The translations under genes were made by a program, and so were the position numbers. A stretch of DNA of 64,000 nt, from positions 1,932,297 through 1,996,296 of the forward strand of contig NW_002060951.1 of assembly GCF_000150275.1 (NCBI RefSeq). The letters run 5' to 3'. Below are positions 51,201 to 62,273 of the stretch, piece by piece. Each line of letters opens with the position of its first letter. Position 1 is the stretch's first letter. Source of the DNA: Trichoplax adhaerens. Taxonomy: Eukaryota; Placozoa; Uniplacotomia; Trichoplacea; Trichoplacidae. Below the pieces are notes generated by a model. That model saw only the letters and a list, made by a program, of their open reading frames with translations. It was not told where the DNA came from and did not search any database.

Positions 51201-53874
51201 TTATGAAAAATAAGATATAATTATAATCATTATTATATACACATTGAGGCAACATCTATTTAATCAGGCAGTCAGTATCATAAACTTCTAGATATAATAG
51301 ATACAGCTGCTTCTAGCAGTACATGTCCGTACTGTGCTTATATTCATTATAAGTTTGGTGAAAATCGCTTCCACTCTAAGTCCAACAGCCACTAATGTTC
51401 GTCTTACTTATTCCTAGTTCAGCACCAGAAATCCTTCAATGCAGTATAGCAAGGCATGCTACAGATGAAATGCTAGCCATAGATCTGTCTATTTTTCGAG
51501 AAAAAACGGCAATAGAAGATGACTCCGATAGCCCAATGAACGAAGACGAACGTCGTAAGTTGCTCAGATTTTCTATACCATATAGTTATATTACTTTAGA
51601 ATGTTTTTAATTAATTTTGCTATCCTACTATAGTAGTGCAGTATCATCTTTAACGTGAGATTAAAGCTATTACTTGATAGATCTACTAGGTAGAAATGTT
51701 GCCTGTCATCTACTTAATGTCGTCAACCAGTATTGCCATCGCTGGCATCAAGATATGCCTATTTTATACAAGTCATCATTTGAAATGGAAACCTATTCCA
51801 AGGCAATAAGAAATAGAAGAAAAAAAATGGAAGATAAACATACAATCGTCAATCAATTTAATACTTTATATGGTTTAAAGGTTAGACTTAATTATTATAC
51901 GAGCATTCCATGTTGCATGTATTGTAAAAAATGTAAAAAAGTTCAAGAATAAAGAGATGTAGTTATTACCTAATTTAAAGAAGTTATATTACTTCAATTT
52001 ATATCATGATATGATTAACATTTAATTATTGTTTCTGAATGAATTAAAGGATACACCCAGTTTATCATTTTATGGTGTCTATGATGGCCATGGAGGCACG
52101 GACGCATCCAGTTATGCCTTTGTCCATTTGCATACTATTATGGCTCATAGTTTATGCTCAAAGGATAACATTCAAGAAGCATTAATAGAGAGCTTTGAAA
52201 AGACCGATGAACAATTTGGTATTAAATCAAAGCAAGAGGTATGTGCTAATGAAATGTAATGATATCAACATGTCAAATGAGCAGTTGTAAACCTCTAATG
52301 AAATGCATTTACAATAGAACGTTTATCAACTACTTAACATATAACTAATGATATCATTTAATTATTGTCTTAGAACCTACATAGTGGTACCACTGCTGTT
52401 GCAACTATTGTAACAGCGGATAAATTATATATTTCTTGGCTTGGAGATTCACAAGTGATCCTTAGTAGAGGTGGAAAAGCTGTCGTTTTAATGAATCCTC
52501 ATAAACCTGAACGCGAGGTTGGCTGTAATTTCTTTGATTTTAAGGTGTTTCTAGGAAATTAAACGCTACTTGTCATTAAGTTATCTTCTTGATCAATATC
52601 GGAACTAGGATGAAAAGGCTCGTATTGAAGCTTTAGGAGGATGTGTAGTTTGGTTTGGCGCATGGCGAGTCAACGGGACGCTCTCCGTGTCTCGAGCAAT
52701 TGGCGATGCCGATTACAAGCCATATGTAAGCGGTACACCTGATACCAATGAAGTTAATCTTGATGGGAACGAAGATTTCATTTTACTTGCTTGCGACGGC
52801 CTATGGGACGTTCTAACTCCCGATGAAACCGTAGAAATCATAACTAATTATCTTAATGAAGCTGATGGAAAAAAAGAAAACGTACCTGAATTAATTGTCG
52901 AAAAAGCGGTTGATAAGGGTTCTAGCGATAATATTTCAGTTATTGTGTCGTTTTTTCCTCGAAAAACCTCTAAAGTTAAAGAAACTACTTTACCAATCGA
53001 AAATGCAGTTAATTTAACTACCTCAGATGATCATACAGATACTTACGAAAACATAGATAACAAAACTGATTCAATAGCTACAAAATCAGAAGTTAATATT
53101 CCATCGGAGAAAAATAATGAAGGAAAGCAGAGTACTTTATATTCTAAAGACAGCTCTGAACAATTATCCAACAATTTAGGCAAAATTGATAGTATTAATA
53201 CGAAAGGATCGAATAATAGTGGCGCATCATCGCCATCACTTAAACCAATAGTGATGGGATATCCTCTTCGTTCAAACTCACGCTCAACTAGCAGTCAAGA
53301 TGCACCCACAGAATTGTCGCCTGGAACGAAATCGTTATCACTTCGGCAACATATCTTAAGTAATAAGCCTCGACCAAAGAGCTACACGACATCTGTTTTA
53401 GATACTTTATCAATAAATGCACAAAATAAAACTATTATCAGAGCTGCATTAAATGCGACTAAAGGTAAATCTTTAGTGCGTAAAGTAAATGGCAGTGAAT
53501 CCAACAGCATCGGACTTCCTAAAGTTACGGATACTAAATCGGAGAAATCTTTGACATCGCATTCGGTTAAAGAGCACCCTCATAGGTCAGGTTCAGATCC
53601 GAATATAAATTTACCAATGTCAATAAAAGGTATGGGTGGAAATCAGGGAGCATCAGTATCACCAACCCCTCGCCACTCTCGTGTAATACTAAGACCAAGT
53701 GTAGATATCAACACTCTCAAAACTGGCGAAGAACAAGAATGCCCTAGACGATATTCCATGCCATCGAAATTAGAAGGTGCAATACATGTTAGTAAGATGG
53801 AAACTGGGTCAAAAAATTCTTCGGTATCGCAACAAAAAGTATTGCTTAAAAAGACCAGAAGCATGAAGAAGTAA
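48281..53874 (+). CDS. PPM-type (PP2C) protein phosphatase, PPM1E/PPM1F-like (6 exons)
   Basis: Exons: 48281-48498, 51418-51554, 51681-51880, 52050-52238, 52374-52517, 52609-53874, giving 717 residues. The catalytic PP2C domain spans about 155-412: [15 protein letters not shown] (metal ligand D197), SGTT (252-255), LGDSQV (D273), SRAIGD (324-329), ACDGLWD (D359) and SSDN (D403). It is an Mg/Mn-dependent Ser/Thr phosphatase. The N-terminal region aligns in pattern with PPM1F/PPM1E, with acidic EFNEDSSLP and KEVEG segments, an [10 protein letters not shown] stretch followed by an acidic EDDSDS run, and [11 protein letters not shown], so the likely targets are CaM kinases or PAK-type kinases (family knowledge). 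After the domain comes a tail of about 305 residues rich in Ser, Thr and Lys, ending in KKTRSMKK; length and tail resemble PPM1E more than PPM1F. The large first intron (2.9 kb) contains an unexplained open frame. An upstream non-coding or coding exon is possible, since a CAG acceptor precedes the ATG. Confidence 0.92.
50164..50397 (+). other. Exon-like open frame inside intron 1 of the PP2C gene
   Basis: Seventy-seven codons are open from 50164 to a TGA at 50395-50397, with TTTTCAG and TCAGAAG acceptor-like sites at its start. The deduced peptide ([19 protein letters not shown] at its beginning, [18 protein letters not shown] at its end) has an amphipathic-helix character and no low complexity, so it looks coding. 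It has no ATG near the start and I recognise no family. If exon 1 of the phosphatase gene used the AAG acceptor ending at 50174, the join would be in frame and end at this TGA, making a short isoform without catalytic domain. It could instead be the last exon of another gene, or chance. Confidence 0.4.
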
Positions 53875-56800
53875 TGGCATACACTAAACGTGTGTCTTCA
53901 GGCTTAAAATAATTTATTAATATTGTTAACCTTACTAACTCTTGCTTAATACTGGTGCTGTTCAAAGCCTTATTTGCCTATGGTAATGACTGCTAACGTT
54001 TATTATATACTTTATCTGATCGTGCTTCTAGGCAATTTGCAAAATAGCTATATATATATATATAGACTGGCCTATAATATGTATATATATATATAAAGTG
54101 AATCTATCAATAATGATAATAATATCCTTTGTATATATTACCGTAACATATCATATTCAGTGCATTATCATCACTTAAGAATTACCTTCACACCCGCTTT
54201 AAAATGTTATACATACAAGTATAAGGCTAATTTAGTCTGCAGTACAGTATATATATATATATCGTAAATGTTATGGAATACAATTTATTGCTTAAATCGT
54301 TTTTAATGCTCATATTTTGGATATTATAAAAGCATAACGTATATTACTAGATTATAAAATCATTTATGAAACATGTTTATGTCATCTAATACGTTTTGAA
54401 GGCAATGAGATAAGGCATTGCGCTATCTTTTACCGTATTAAACCTCGTTAGTACCGTAACACTATTATGCATACTAGAAGATAAGTTCTCACTTTTGTCT
54501 TTTCAATCTTAACTTATACGTATATAATATATATATATGTTACTATATATTATATTGACTTCTTACATTGTTTTATAAACTATTATTATTCCAGTTCTTG
54601 AGTATGTAAATAAATATACGAAAACTTACTGTAATAATTATGCGCAAAAGGTCAACATGTTCATAACCATGATATGATCGTTTGGCTATTTTCAATGAAC
54701 AATCATAAAATTATTGTTATTCTCAATTACTGTCTCAATAATACTACTCGTAATGACTTACTCAGAAGATATGTTTCTTTTATTAAAATGAAGGATAGAA
54801 TATCTATAATTTTTTTAATTTCTGATGACATGCACATTGTTAACTGTTCCTAATATTGAAGACTTGGTATATAATGCTAACCAAGTAATAATAGCAATAT
54901 TTTTTTACACAGTTTGCTTGTTTAACACCTTTCCTCACATCTATAGAATAAAATAATACACTGTTATAGGGATGTTACTGAAAGCACAATAGAATTATGC
55001 TGCTAATTCTTAATATATTACAATAACTTTGACTATATTGCAGATATATATCTGCTTATCTGGTTAATTTCTATTTGTCATTCCAGAACTAAGTCACTTC
55101 TACCTATTGCCATTTCAATTTGCTAAGAAATAATTATTCATTGTCATTCTACAATTTATGATGATTGTAAGAGTAAATGTCATTTTCGATAAAACTCAAG
55201 TCATTTATAATTGTTGTTGCTAAATAGGTTACGCTGATGCAACAGATTTCCTGTCGTACTATACTTTATGTTGGTAAATATTGGAATATGAGTAATAACA
55301 CAGCATAATTAAATTATGATTCTACATATAATGCTTAACGGTAGTAAAAAGGACGATAATTAATACTGGTAAGATAGTAACATATCAGCAATTGATGAAA
55401 AGTGCTGATTTATTGCATCAACAAATGGCTATATCGTATGCCGTAGAAATAACTCAGAATCTACAGATTTACGCTTAAAATATAAGTCTTTAAATGCTAT
55501 TGCGACTTTAAATGTCGGTAGTTTCTAAAAATTAACTTTCTCTGTCGTACTTAGTCTTCCACATTGATAATAATACAACTATTATTGCAAAATGCATGTT
55601 ATATGCCCTTTTTATAGCTTGATATACAGTATTAAAGTAACTAATGATTTTGCAACTAAAACATTATAAATAATTATTATATAATATGCTATAGGCTTCA
55701 GGTGTCCTTTCTTAATTATTTAGAATTAGAATTGTGCGACGAGATCTTCACGTTTCTCATGCGATTAATATATATTGCATCTCTTAATTACCGAACTATG
55801 AATTAATTTTTATTTCATCTTATACGAGTGTCACAACTCAGTAGTAGCAACAAGAAAAACAAAAATTAACTTAAGACACAAAGTCAAGTTTTGAACTAAA
55901 GTCGTTATCAATATTTATCTTTATTTTAACAGAAACTCTGGTTATATAGAAAACATCTAAGCGTAAACATGTTGTTATTGCTATCTCTAACTCTAAATTT
56001 AGTGTTCATCACCCTAGTAAATATGTAAACAGATTTTCCTATGTTATCCTACTTTTTCTAAGACTTGTCCAGAACAACGTTCGGCGACTAAACATTAAAC
56101 ATATAATCATAACCATAATATCAAAATACTCTAATAATAGTTTTACTAAATTTAGTATCAGTAAAGTATTGGTATACTAGCAAATACATAAGGATCTTCT
56201 ATAAACATAAATGCCCTATTTTAAGACTTATTTTATTCAAATACATTTTAATGTCCAAAATTATTAAATTTATATTTTATAATACTACCATTATTGTAAC
56301 CAACGGGCAAGACTTATTTTAAGCTTGTACCAACGCTCTAACTACTGTACTTACACATATGTCTCTGGATCCGATACTGCGATCATAAGATACAAGTATT
56401 AAACGCAACACTACTTTACCAGCATTTAGATTCTAACGTCGCGCTAGATAACCTATAGTCTATCCGGTATTTTTAGGTGTTACAGTTTGTTTATTTATTT
56501 TATTAATATATAACTTTAACGTCAGTCAACTTGCTTATAATAAGGCGAGATAGCAGTAATATCTTTTAATAAATATCTAAAATAAATGTTTAGTTATAAT
56601 TTATCATAACTGTAATCTAATAACCTTTCCCAGTATTAAACTGGAGAATGCCATATACTTTAATTCATGATTATCGTACGATTAAACCGGTTATGTATTT
56701 ACATTAAAATTTCTAATAGGCTATTTAATATACAAAATCAGCCTCTAGCTCCAAATTTAGAGAAAAATCTTACTTATGCATCATATACCATAATACAAAG

Positions 56801-57019
56801 TAAATTAAGTACAATTTGCATTGATACCATAATAGCCAGAAAGGATTACCTCTGAGATTGTCAAAATAGGTTTCGAAGTTTGCACTTAGTTTAGCATAAA
56901 TAAAGTAAAATTAATAATAATAATAGTTGTCAATCTTTTTGTACATAATCGTAAGCTTCTATAACAGTTTTACTTAAGTTCTATTTTGTTGTATTTATTA
57001 GAGTATTTATTTATTTCAT
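53875..57019. other. Convergent intergenic region, no gene recognised
   Basis: This is the 3'-to-3' interval between the PP2C gene (+) and the RING ligase gene (-). It is very AT-rich with several TA microsatellites. The frame at 56667-56855 has no support. I see no RNA gene. Confidence 0.5.
54048..54270. repeat. Cluster of TA microsatellites
   Basis: Three short TA runs lie near 54048-54064, 54081-54096 and 54247-54261, shortly after the PP2C stop codon, probably in or near its 3' untranslated region. The last is preceded by a TACAG word. They are simple sequence. Confidence 0.85.
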
Positions 57020-59991
57020 TTAAACATAGACCATATCACCATAGTGAATTTGAACTCCATTTGTGGTACGCTCGATCTGTAATTTCTTAAAAACTTTTTC
57101 TGCAAATTTGAAATATTTTAAAATTACCTTCATATGTAAATGATTTATAGCAAGCAAATAGCTTAGTTACAAAATAGGTCGATGGAATGATGTCGGATAT
57201 GTTTGGGTTACAAATTTTACAAGTATCAAATCCATTATCTTATTGAATTAAATTAACCTAATGCAGATTGAAAGAAAATCCAAAATAGTCGTTGAATACT
57301 TCTTATACCATTAGTTGATGATAATTATGTATACTTACCCAAAATATTGCTTTTACACAATGGACAAGTATAGTTTTCTTCGAACCATAGATCTACGCAT
57401 TTTTTATGGAATTCATGTTGACAAGGTGTAATTCGAATATCCTATTAGTATAAAATACAGTTTCTGTGATAAATACTCTACACTGATGTCTATGATCTAG
57501 CTCTCTATAACTTGTGAGACAAAGAAATTATTCTATTTTCATGCTATAAATGGAGTATCTCCTTAGCTTAATGATTACTAATTTAACAACGCTTGTAAAG
57601 CCTCAATCTATCGTGAAGCTAACAATATTTAAATTAATTAAGCATAAGTTAGAATGGCATCTGGAAGATATTCATTTAGTGTGATATAATTACTTCAATA
57701 ATATTCTTATGAGCGTTTATACCTTTATATAACTAATATTTACTTTAATAACAACCCAAGTTAGATATACGTATATGTATCATATCAACATAGCTATGAT
57801 GTACGCGTATGTACTTCACGGCCTTGAATAAATCAACTTACCTCGCCTGAGAGAAATGTTTCCAAGCAAATGGGACACGTGGGTTCATCAACTGCTACTC
57901 TTGTAGTGGTATGAGAATAATCGCTATTATCGCTTCGAATTAATGTTTGAAGAGAATGTAGCGAAGACTTAACTAGCAACGCAGATTCATATTTGTAGAC
58001 TTTCATGGTATTTAACGCTTTATTTGTTAATTTTCGAATTTTTCCCTACCGCGCATTAGCACAAAAATAAAGTGTAGTAGTTGATTAAATCGATATGCTT
58101 GAGCCTTACTTCCAGTAAAACTATTATACCGCTATCACTGATAAATTTTTAGCGTATAACAAAGCAGGAAGCTACATACAAGAAAATAACATGAACTAAT
58201 TGCCTAGAATTGGGGCTCATAGAACTATTGCATAAAAAATATAGTGTAATTCCGATTAAATTAATGTCCTCATTTTTAATAATAGATATTCGGAGATAAA
58301 TTCGTTGCGATTTATCTATAATTACTTGATTAGCTAGATCTAAAGCATGACCGATTTATTCTGTATTAACTTACATAACGCTTAGCTTGTAACTTCATTC
58401 TTATAAATAATCCCATCATAAAAATGAAGAAGATAATTAAGAACGAAGATAAAACACAAACTTCGATGAATCCGTTTAGGTTGAAATACTGAATTAGGGG
58501 AAAATATAATACGCAATGATGAGTTAGTTAATACCAGGTTAATACTATCAATTTTTTCTAAGTTCTATTACATAAAATTATCTTTACTTCAGAATATTAC
58601 TTTGGAGGCTACTTAATTTAAATTAGTAGAATAAAGTTTATTCAAAACAGCTACGTTCAATGGAGTACTGTAGACAAGAGCAATAAAGTACTATCTAAAC
58701 ACTGTATACAGATTAGATCATCGATCATATGATTACATACCACTTCAGTTTTAGGATTTTCGACGCGATCAATGCTAACTTGAATTGATTTTGTCCTAGC
58801 AAAAGTTATAAGTGAGACGCAGGCAAATATTAATGTGGAAGTGAAATTTTATTTGTACTACTATAGCAACGACGGATATACCGGCACATACATTGTAAAT
58901 GATGCTGATACATATTAATAGCAAGAGGGGAAAGGATAACGAAGAGCTTAAATTTACCGGACATACTTTTCTTGCAGCTTGCTGTAGATTAGCGATAAAT
59001 CATTTCCTTGGTATCCTTTGACAATTAAGATCGGCTTTTTAAACTGATTAGCTGTATTTTGAATCTAAAACATAATACCAAGGACTTTAGTCCATATAAT
59101 ACCCTGCTCAATGGCTTCATCATGAACCATGAGACTATCATCAGCAAACAGAATTAATTATAGCGGTGACTTTTATATTATTTAGGAGAAATTCTACCTC
59201 GTTTGTTAAATATTCGTTATCTCCAACATTGATTATAATACCAGCCACACCGTTAGTGATTAGCATCTCGCACTAGTACATATGAAATCAATAATTACTC
59301 CTTAAATCTGATCCTTTCAATGCATAATTTAATATCATCTGCCTCATCAATAGTTATTTTTGCTATATATGAGATATAATCATATAGTAAACAATTCTTA
59401 ACATCTTAAGGACTAATGTTACGATAAGAAATATTGTACCAAACGCTAATTGTGTCACAAGAGGTATGGCAGCAAGGAATGTCATATTAAAGTCTTGAAC
59501 TAGATCATTTTTAACTTACCATGTAAACAAGCATTTGTGTAGTCAATTTTTGGGATGGTAGCTCGATATAAGCAATATTCTGTACGTCTTTTGATAATTG
59601 AATATTCTTGTAACCGTGTCTAGACCAAGTAACCTTAATTAATTTTTGAATAAAAATTAGAATTTTAACCACACTCCCTTATTACAATAGATTATAATCC
59701 GATGATAGAAAAATCAACATATTGTAAAATATTATAGTATCATCTGATTTAAAATAAGTTGCTGCTAGTATTCATTGCCATACAATCCCTTTTTAGAACT
59801 TTAATTCGCTAATGGTTTAATTATAATTGTTTGCTAGACATTCTTGCCTGCTTGTACAGCATAGGTATTTTTTCGGTCGTCATAACGATTAAAAATTTTC
59901 AACCATACTCGAGCGATACTCATATCATCGCATCTTAAGGTAGTATTAAGAGAATACAAAGCAAAACTAAACCTATTGGTGGAATGAGATT
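57020..59991 (-). CDS. PA-TM-RING E3 ubiquitin ligase, goliath/GRAIL-type (5' end unresolved)
   Basis: Exons on the - strand: 59840-59991, 59520-59633, 59198-59272, 58967-59064, 58741-58795, 58375-58488, 57842-58045, 57339-57441, 57020-57099. They join in frame to about 330 residues ending at the TAA at 57020-57022. The luminal part resembles a protease-associated domain ([11 protein letters not shown], then [18 protein letters not shown]). One transmembrane segment follows ([20 protein letters not shown]), then a basic linker and a C3H2C3 RING-H2 finger: [13 protein letters not shown] and CPLCKSNIL. Such proteins sit in endosomal or plasma membranes and ubiquitinate membrane cargo. The first exon listed opens in phase 1 after an ATAG acceptor, so an upstream exon with the start codon and signal peptide is missing from the model; the frame actually stays open further upstream, to about 60075. 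The donor at 59839 (GTCTAG) is weak. The family is confident, the subfamily only likely. Confidence 0.85.
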
Positions 59992-61009
59992 CTATGGTAA
60001 TGGTAAAAAAGATCAAATTTTTATCATTTTTAATATATCCTTTAAAAACATTTATTGTATTATTAGCAGCTTAGATAGAGCGACTTAGTCGTAAGGCCGT
60101 AATGATGCTATCGAAGGCAAGATTTAATGCTGGCGAAATGAATTTAAATGGTACGGTTACCGTTCTGTATACAATGTACACCACTGAACTTTACTTTGTG
60201 CATATACGAGTATAGACATAATTTAGGCTTATATTCCAGTAACACGCAGTAGCTTTCTCATCATTATAACGTAATTAAAGTAGCAAGATGGTTAGAAAAC
60301 AATCCAGAAATGATAGTTAGCAGAGCACTTTCAATCTTCTTATCTCTACGTAATCATGATTGCATAATTACTGAAAGAAAATGAATTTAAGATAGATACA
60401 TAGTGCATGATGCCAATTTATCATTATTTTAACGCTTACAAGACTGCATTTATGTTGAAAATAAACCCCATTAGGGATACTGGAGTATGCAATCAGTTTT
60501 CCTGTTATACAGCGTTAATGCCATCGAGGCTCAAGATGATTAGAAATAGGCTACTTAAATTCATCGATATCGCTAATTTTCCTATTAATGCTATCAAGGG
60601 TATGCAATTATCGGAACCGTGTTTAGCTCAATGTATCGATAATGTATAGTTAATTTTATTTAAATATGGACTACATGACCATTGAATTCATAGAGTAGAT
60701 TAAACTGCAGTCTAGAGGGCTCTATCTTTATATGAGTTCATTAATCCAGACAGTGAATATGATCAATGGAGTTTTAAATTGAGTTTTAATTGTCTGGAAA
60801 ATTCTATTTACTGTAATAACATTTTCTGTCGTCAGGAAGAATTATTCTAGTAAACAAATCGTAAGCTAATAAATTAGAAAGTGCTGTGAGGAAATTGTCC
60901 TTCATTCAAGCGTGTAAAAATATACGATTTATCCATCTATACAAAGACAGAGTCAAAATTATTCTATACATAACCTAAGCCCTTATCCAATATTTATTTC
61001 AATTTAATA
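59992..61009. other. Divergent intergenic region
   Basis: It lies between the RING ligase gene (-) and the candidate gene starting at 61010 (+). It must contain the first exon and promoter of the ligase gene. On the - strand the frame remains open to about 60075, so part of this may be coding. The frame at 60407-60649 (+) is unsupported. Nothing else is seen. Confidence 0.4.
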
Positions 61010-62273
61010 ATGAAAGTAAACCGTATTTGTATTAGACGTTCCCGTAAATCTTATGTCTTAATTCAATCCATAGATTGTAGTAGCAATATTGAAGGATCCT
61101 ATATGGTAACAGAACGTGAATTGCTTGTTACAGTGCAAAAGCTACCCTATCCTATATCGTTCAATTTGTAGTCAGGGAAATGCCAGCGAATAGCCAGATA
61201 TTACCATAGCATATAGCTATTGAGCTTCTAGGTAATAAAAGTAAATGAAATCAACGGTGTTTATTTAATATCAAGATCTTAAATTAAGGTTCATGGTGAA
61301 GATGGCGGCTTGCATCCAGCATCATCAATTACTAAGAAGATAAAATTAGATACAGTAATACAGCTTAGTGGTAATTTAGCTTCATTCATTCAGTTTGTGT
61401 CCACGGTAGATTAAATCTCTTGGTTTACTGACAAGACTAAACTCGTATTAAGATCTATACACGTTGAACAGCATGTATTTTATTAGGGTTTTATTTAAAA
61501 TTTGTTACAAAATATAGATATAACTACAATCTGAAAGCACTAAGAGGAGAAATGCATACCAGTAATTTAATTAATTCAATTTATGATATCCTATTGGTGT
61601 AGTTATTGCCTTAATGAGTTGGCGTAAGAGAGTAAGAAAGTTAGAAGGAATACTGCCAAAGGTAATACTCGAAAGTTTCTCACTTCTTGGAATAATTATA
61701 AAAATATTAGTTTAATTCGGCTATGTTCGACCCATTATTAAGAAAAAATTTGATAAAACCTTTTAGCTAAGAAAGATTTAACTTTAGGCGAATCGATAAT
61801 AGCGAACTTCCGGATTGTAGCAAATATCACTATAATATGAAACTTCCTAAACCAACAAACCCGGGAAGGAAAATAGGCTACATTGATCATTGAGATTAAG
61901 CTTCGCATTATGCTATGCCTATAGGCTTATAATTTAGCTTGAAAATATCACTAGAGTAAATGACAATAATTTAAGCCAAGACCATCGTAAACTTTCATAT
62001 CCTAATGAGCTATATCCAGCAAAATTCAGTGACTATAACGTGCTATGTTCGAAGTTTAAAATAACTACCGTGAATTTGAAAAGGTAAATGTGTGATCCTA
62101 TCAAAGAGAAATTGAGTAACTATTCCATATTATGCATGTAGTAAAACAACCTTAAATCAATCTAAAATTATGACCGAGTCATCGATTTATTGACCGGGAA
62201 AGTATAAATTTTTAGCGATGATTCTACCACCAATTGGCTCTATATTATTAAATTTTCAAATATTTTTGTGTAA
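61010..62273 (+). CDS. Candidate five-exon gene of unrecognised family
   Basis: Exons read from splice sites and frame: 61010-61105, 61289-61370, 61603-61661, 61938-62083, 62216-62273. They join in phase to about 146 codons. The peptide begins MKVNRICIRRSRKSYVLIQS, continues through GEDGGLHPASSITKKIKLDT and MSWRKRVRKLEGILPK, has the least-ambiguous coding stretch SYPNELYPAKFSDYNVLCSK in exon 4, and ends IIKFSNIFV. AATAAA overlaps the region just after the stop, at about 62272-62277. I recognise no domain, signal peptide or membrane segment; the middle is basic. The ATG chosen is the first in that frame, but upstream exons are possible and exon 2 could use a later donor near 61408. Each exon is too short to be convincing alone; phase agreement at four junctions is the evidence. 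It is transcribed away from the RING ligase gene. Confidence 0.42.

Noticed and set aside
51061-51417. Treating the frame upstream of the AG at 51416-51417 as part of the PP2C protein (in-frame ATG at 51395)
   Set aside because: The segment reads MFVLLIPS and crosses a clear CCTAG acceptor; exon 1 joins at 51418 in phase 2 and restores the PPM1E/F-like alignment pattern.
59100-59150. Exon-like segment on the - strand in the RING ligase gene (MVHDEAIEQ frame) between the exons at 59198-59272 and 58967-59064
   Set aside because: Its acceptor and donor phases fit neither neighbour, while the two flanking exons join directly in frame and give a normal-length PA domain.
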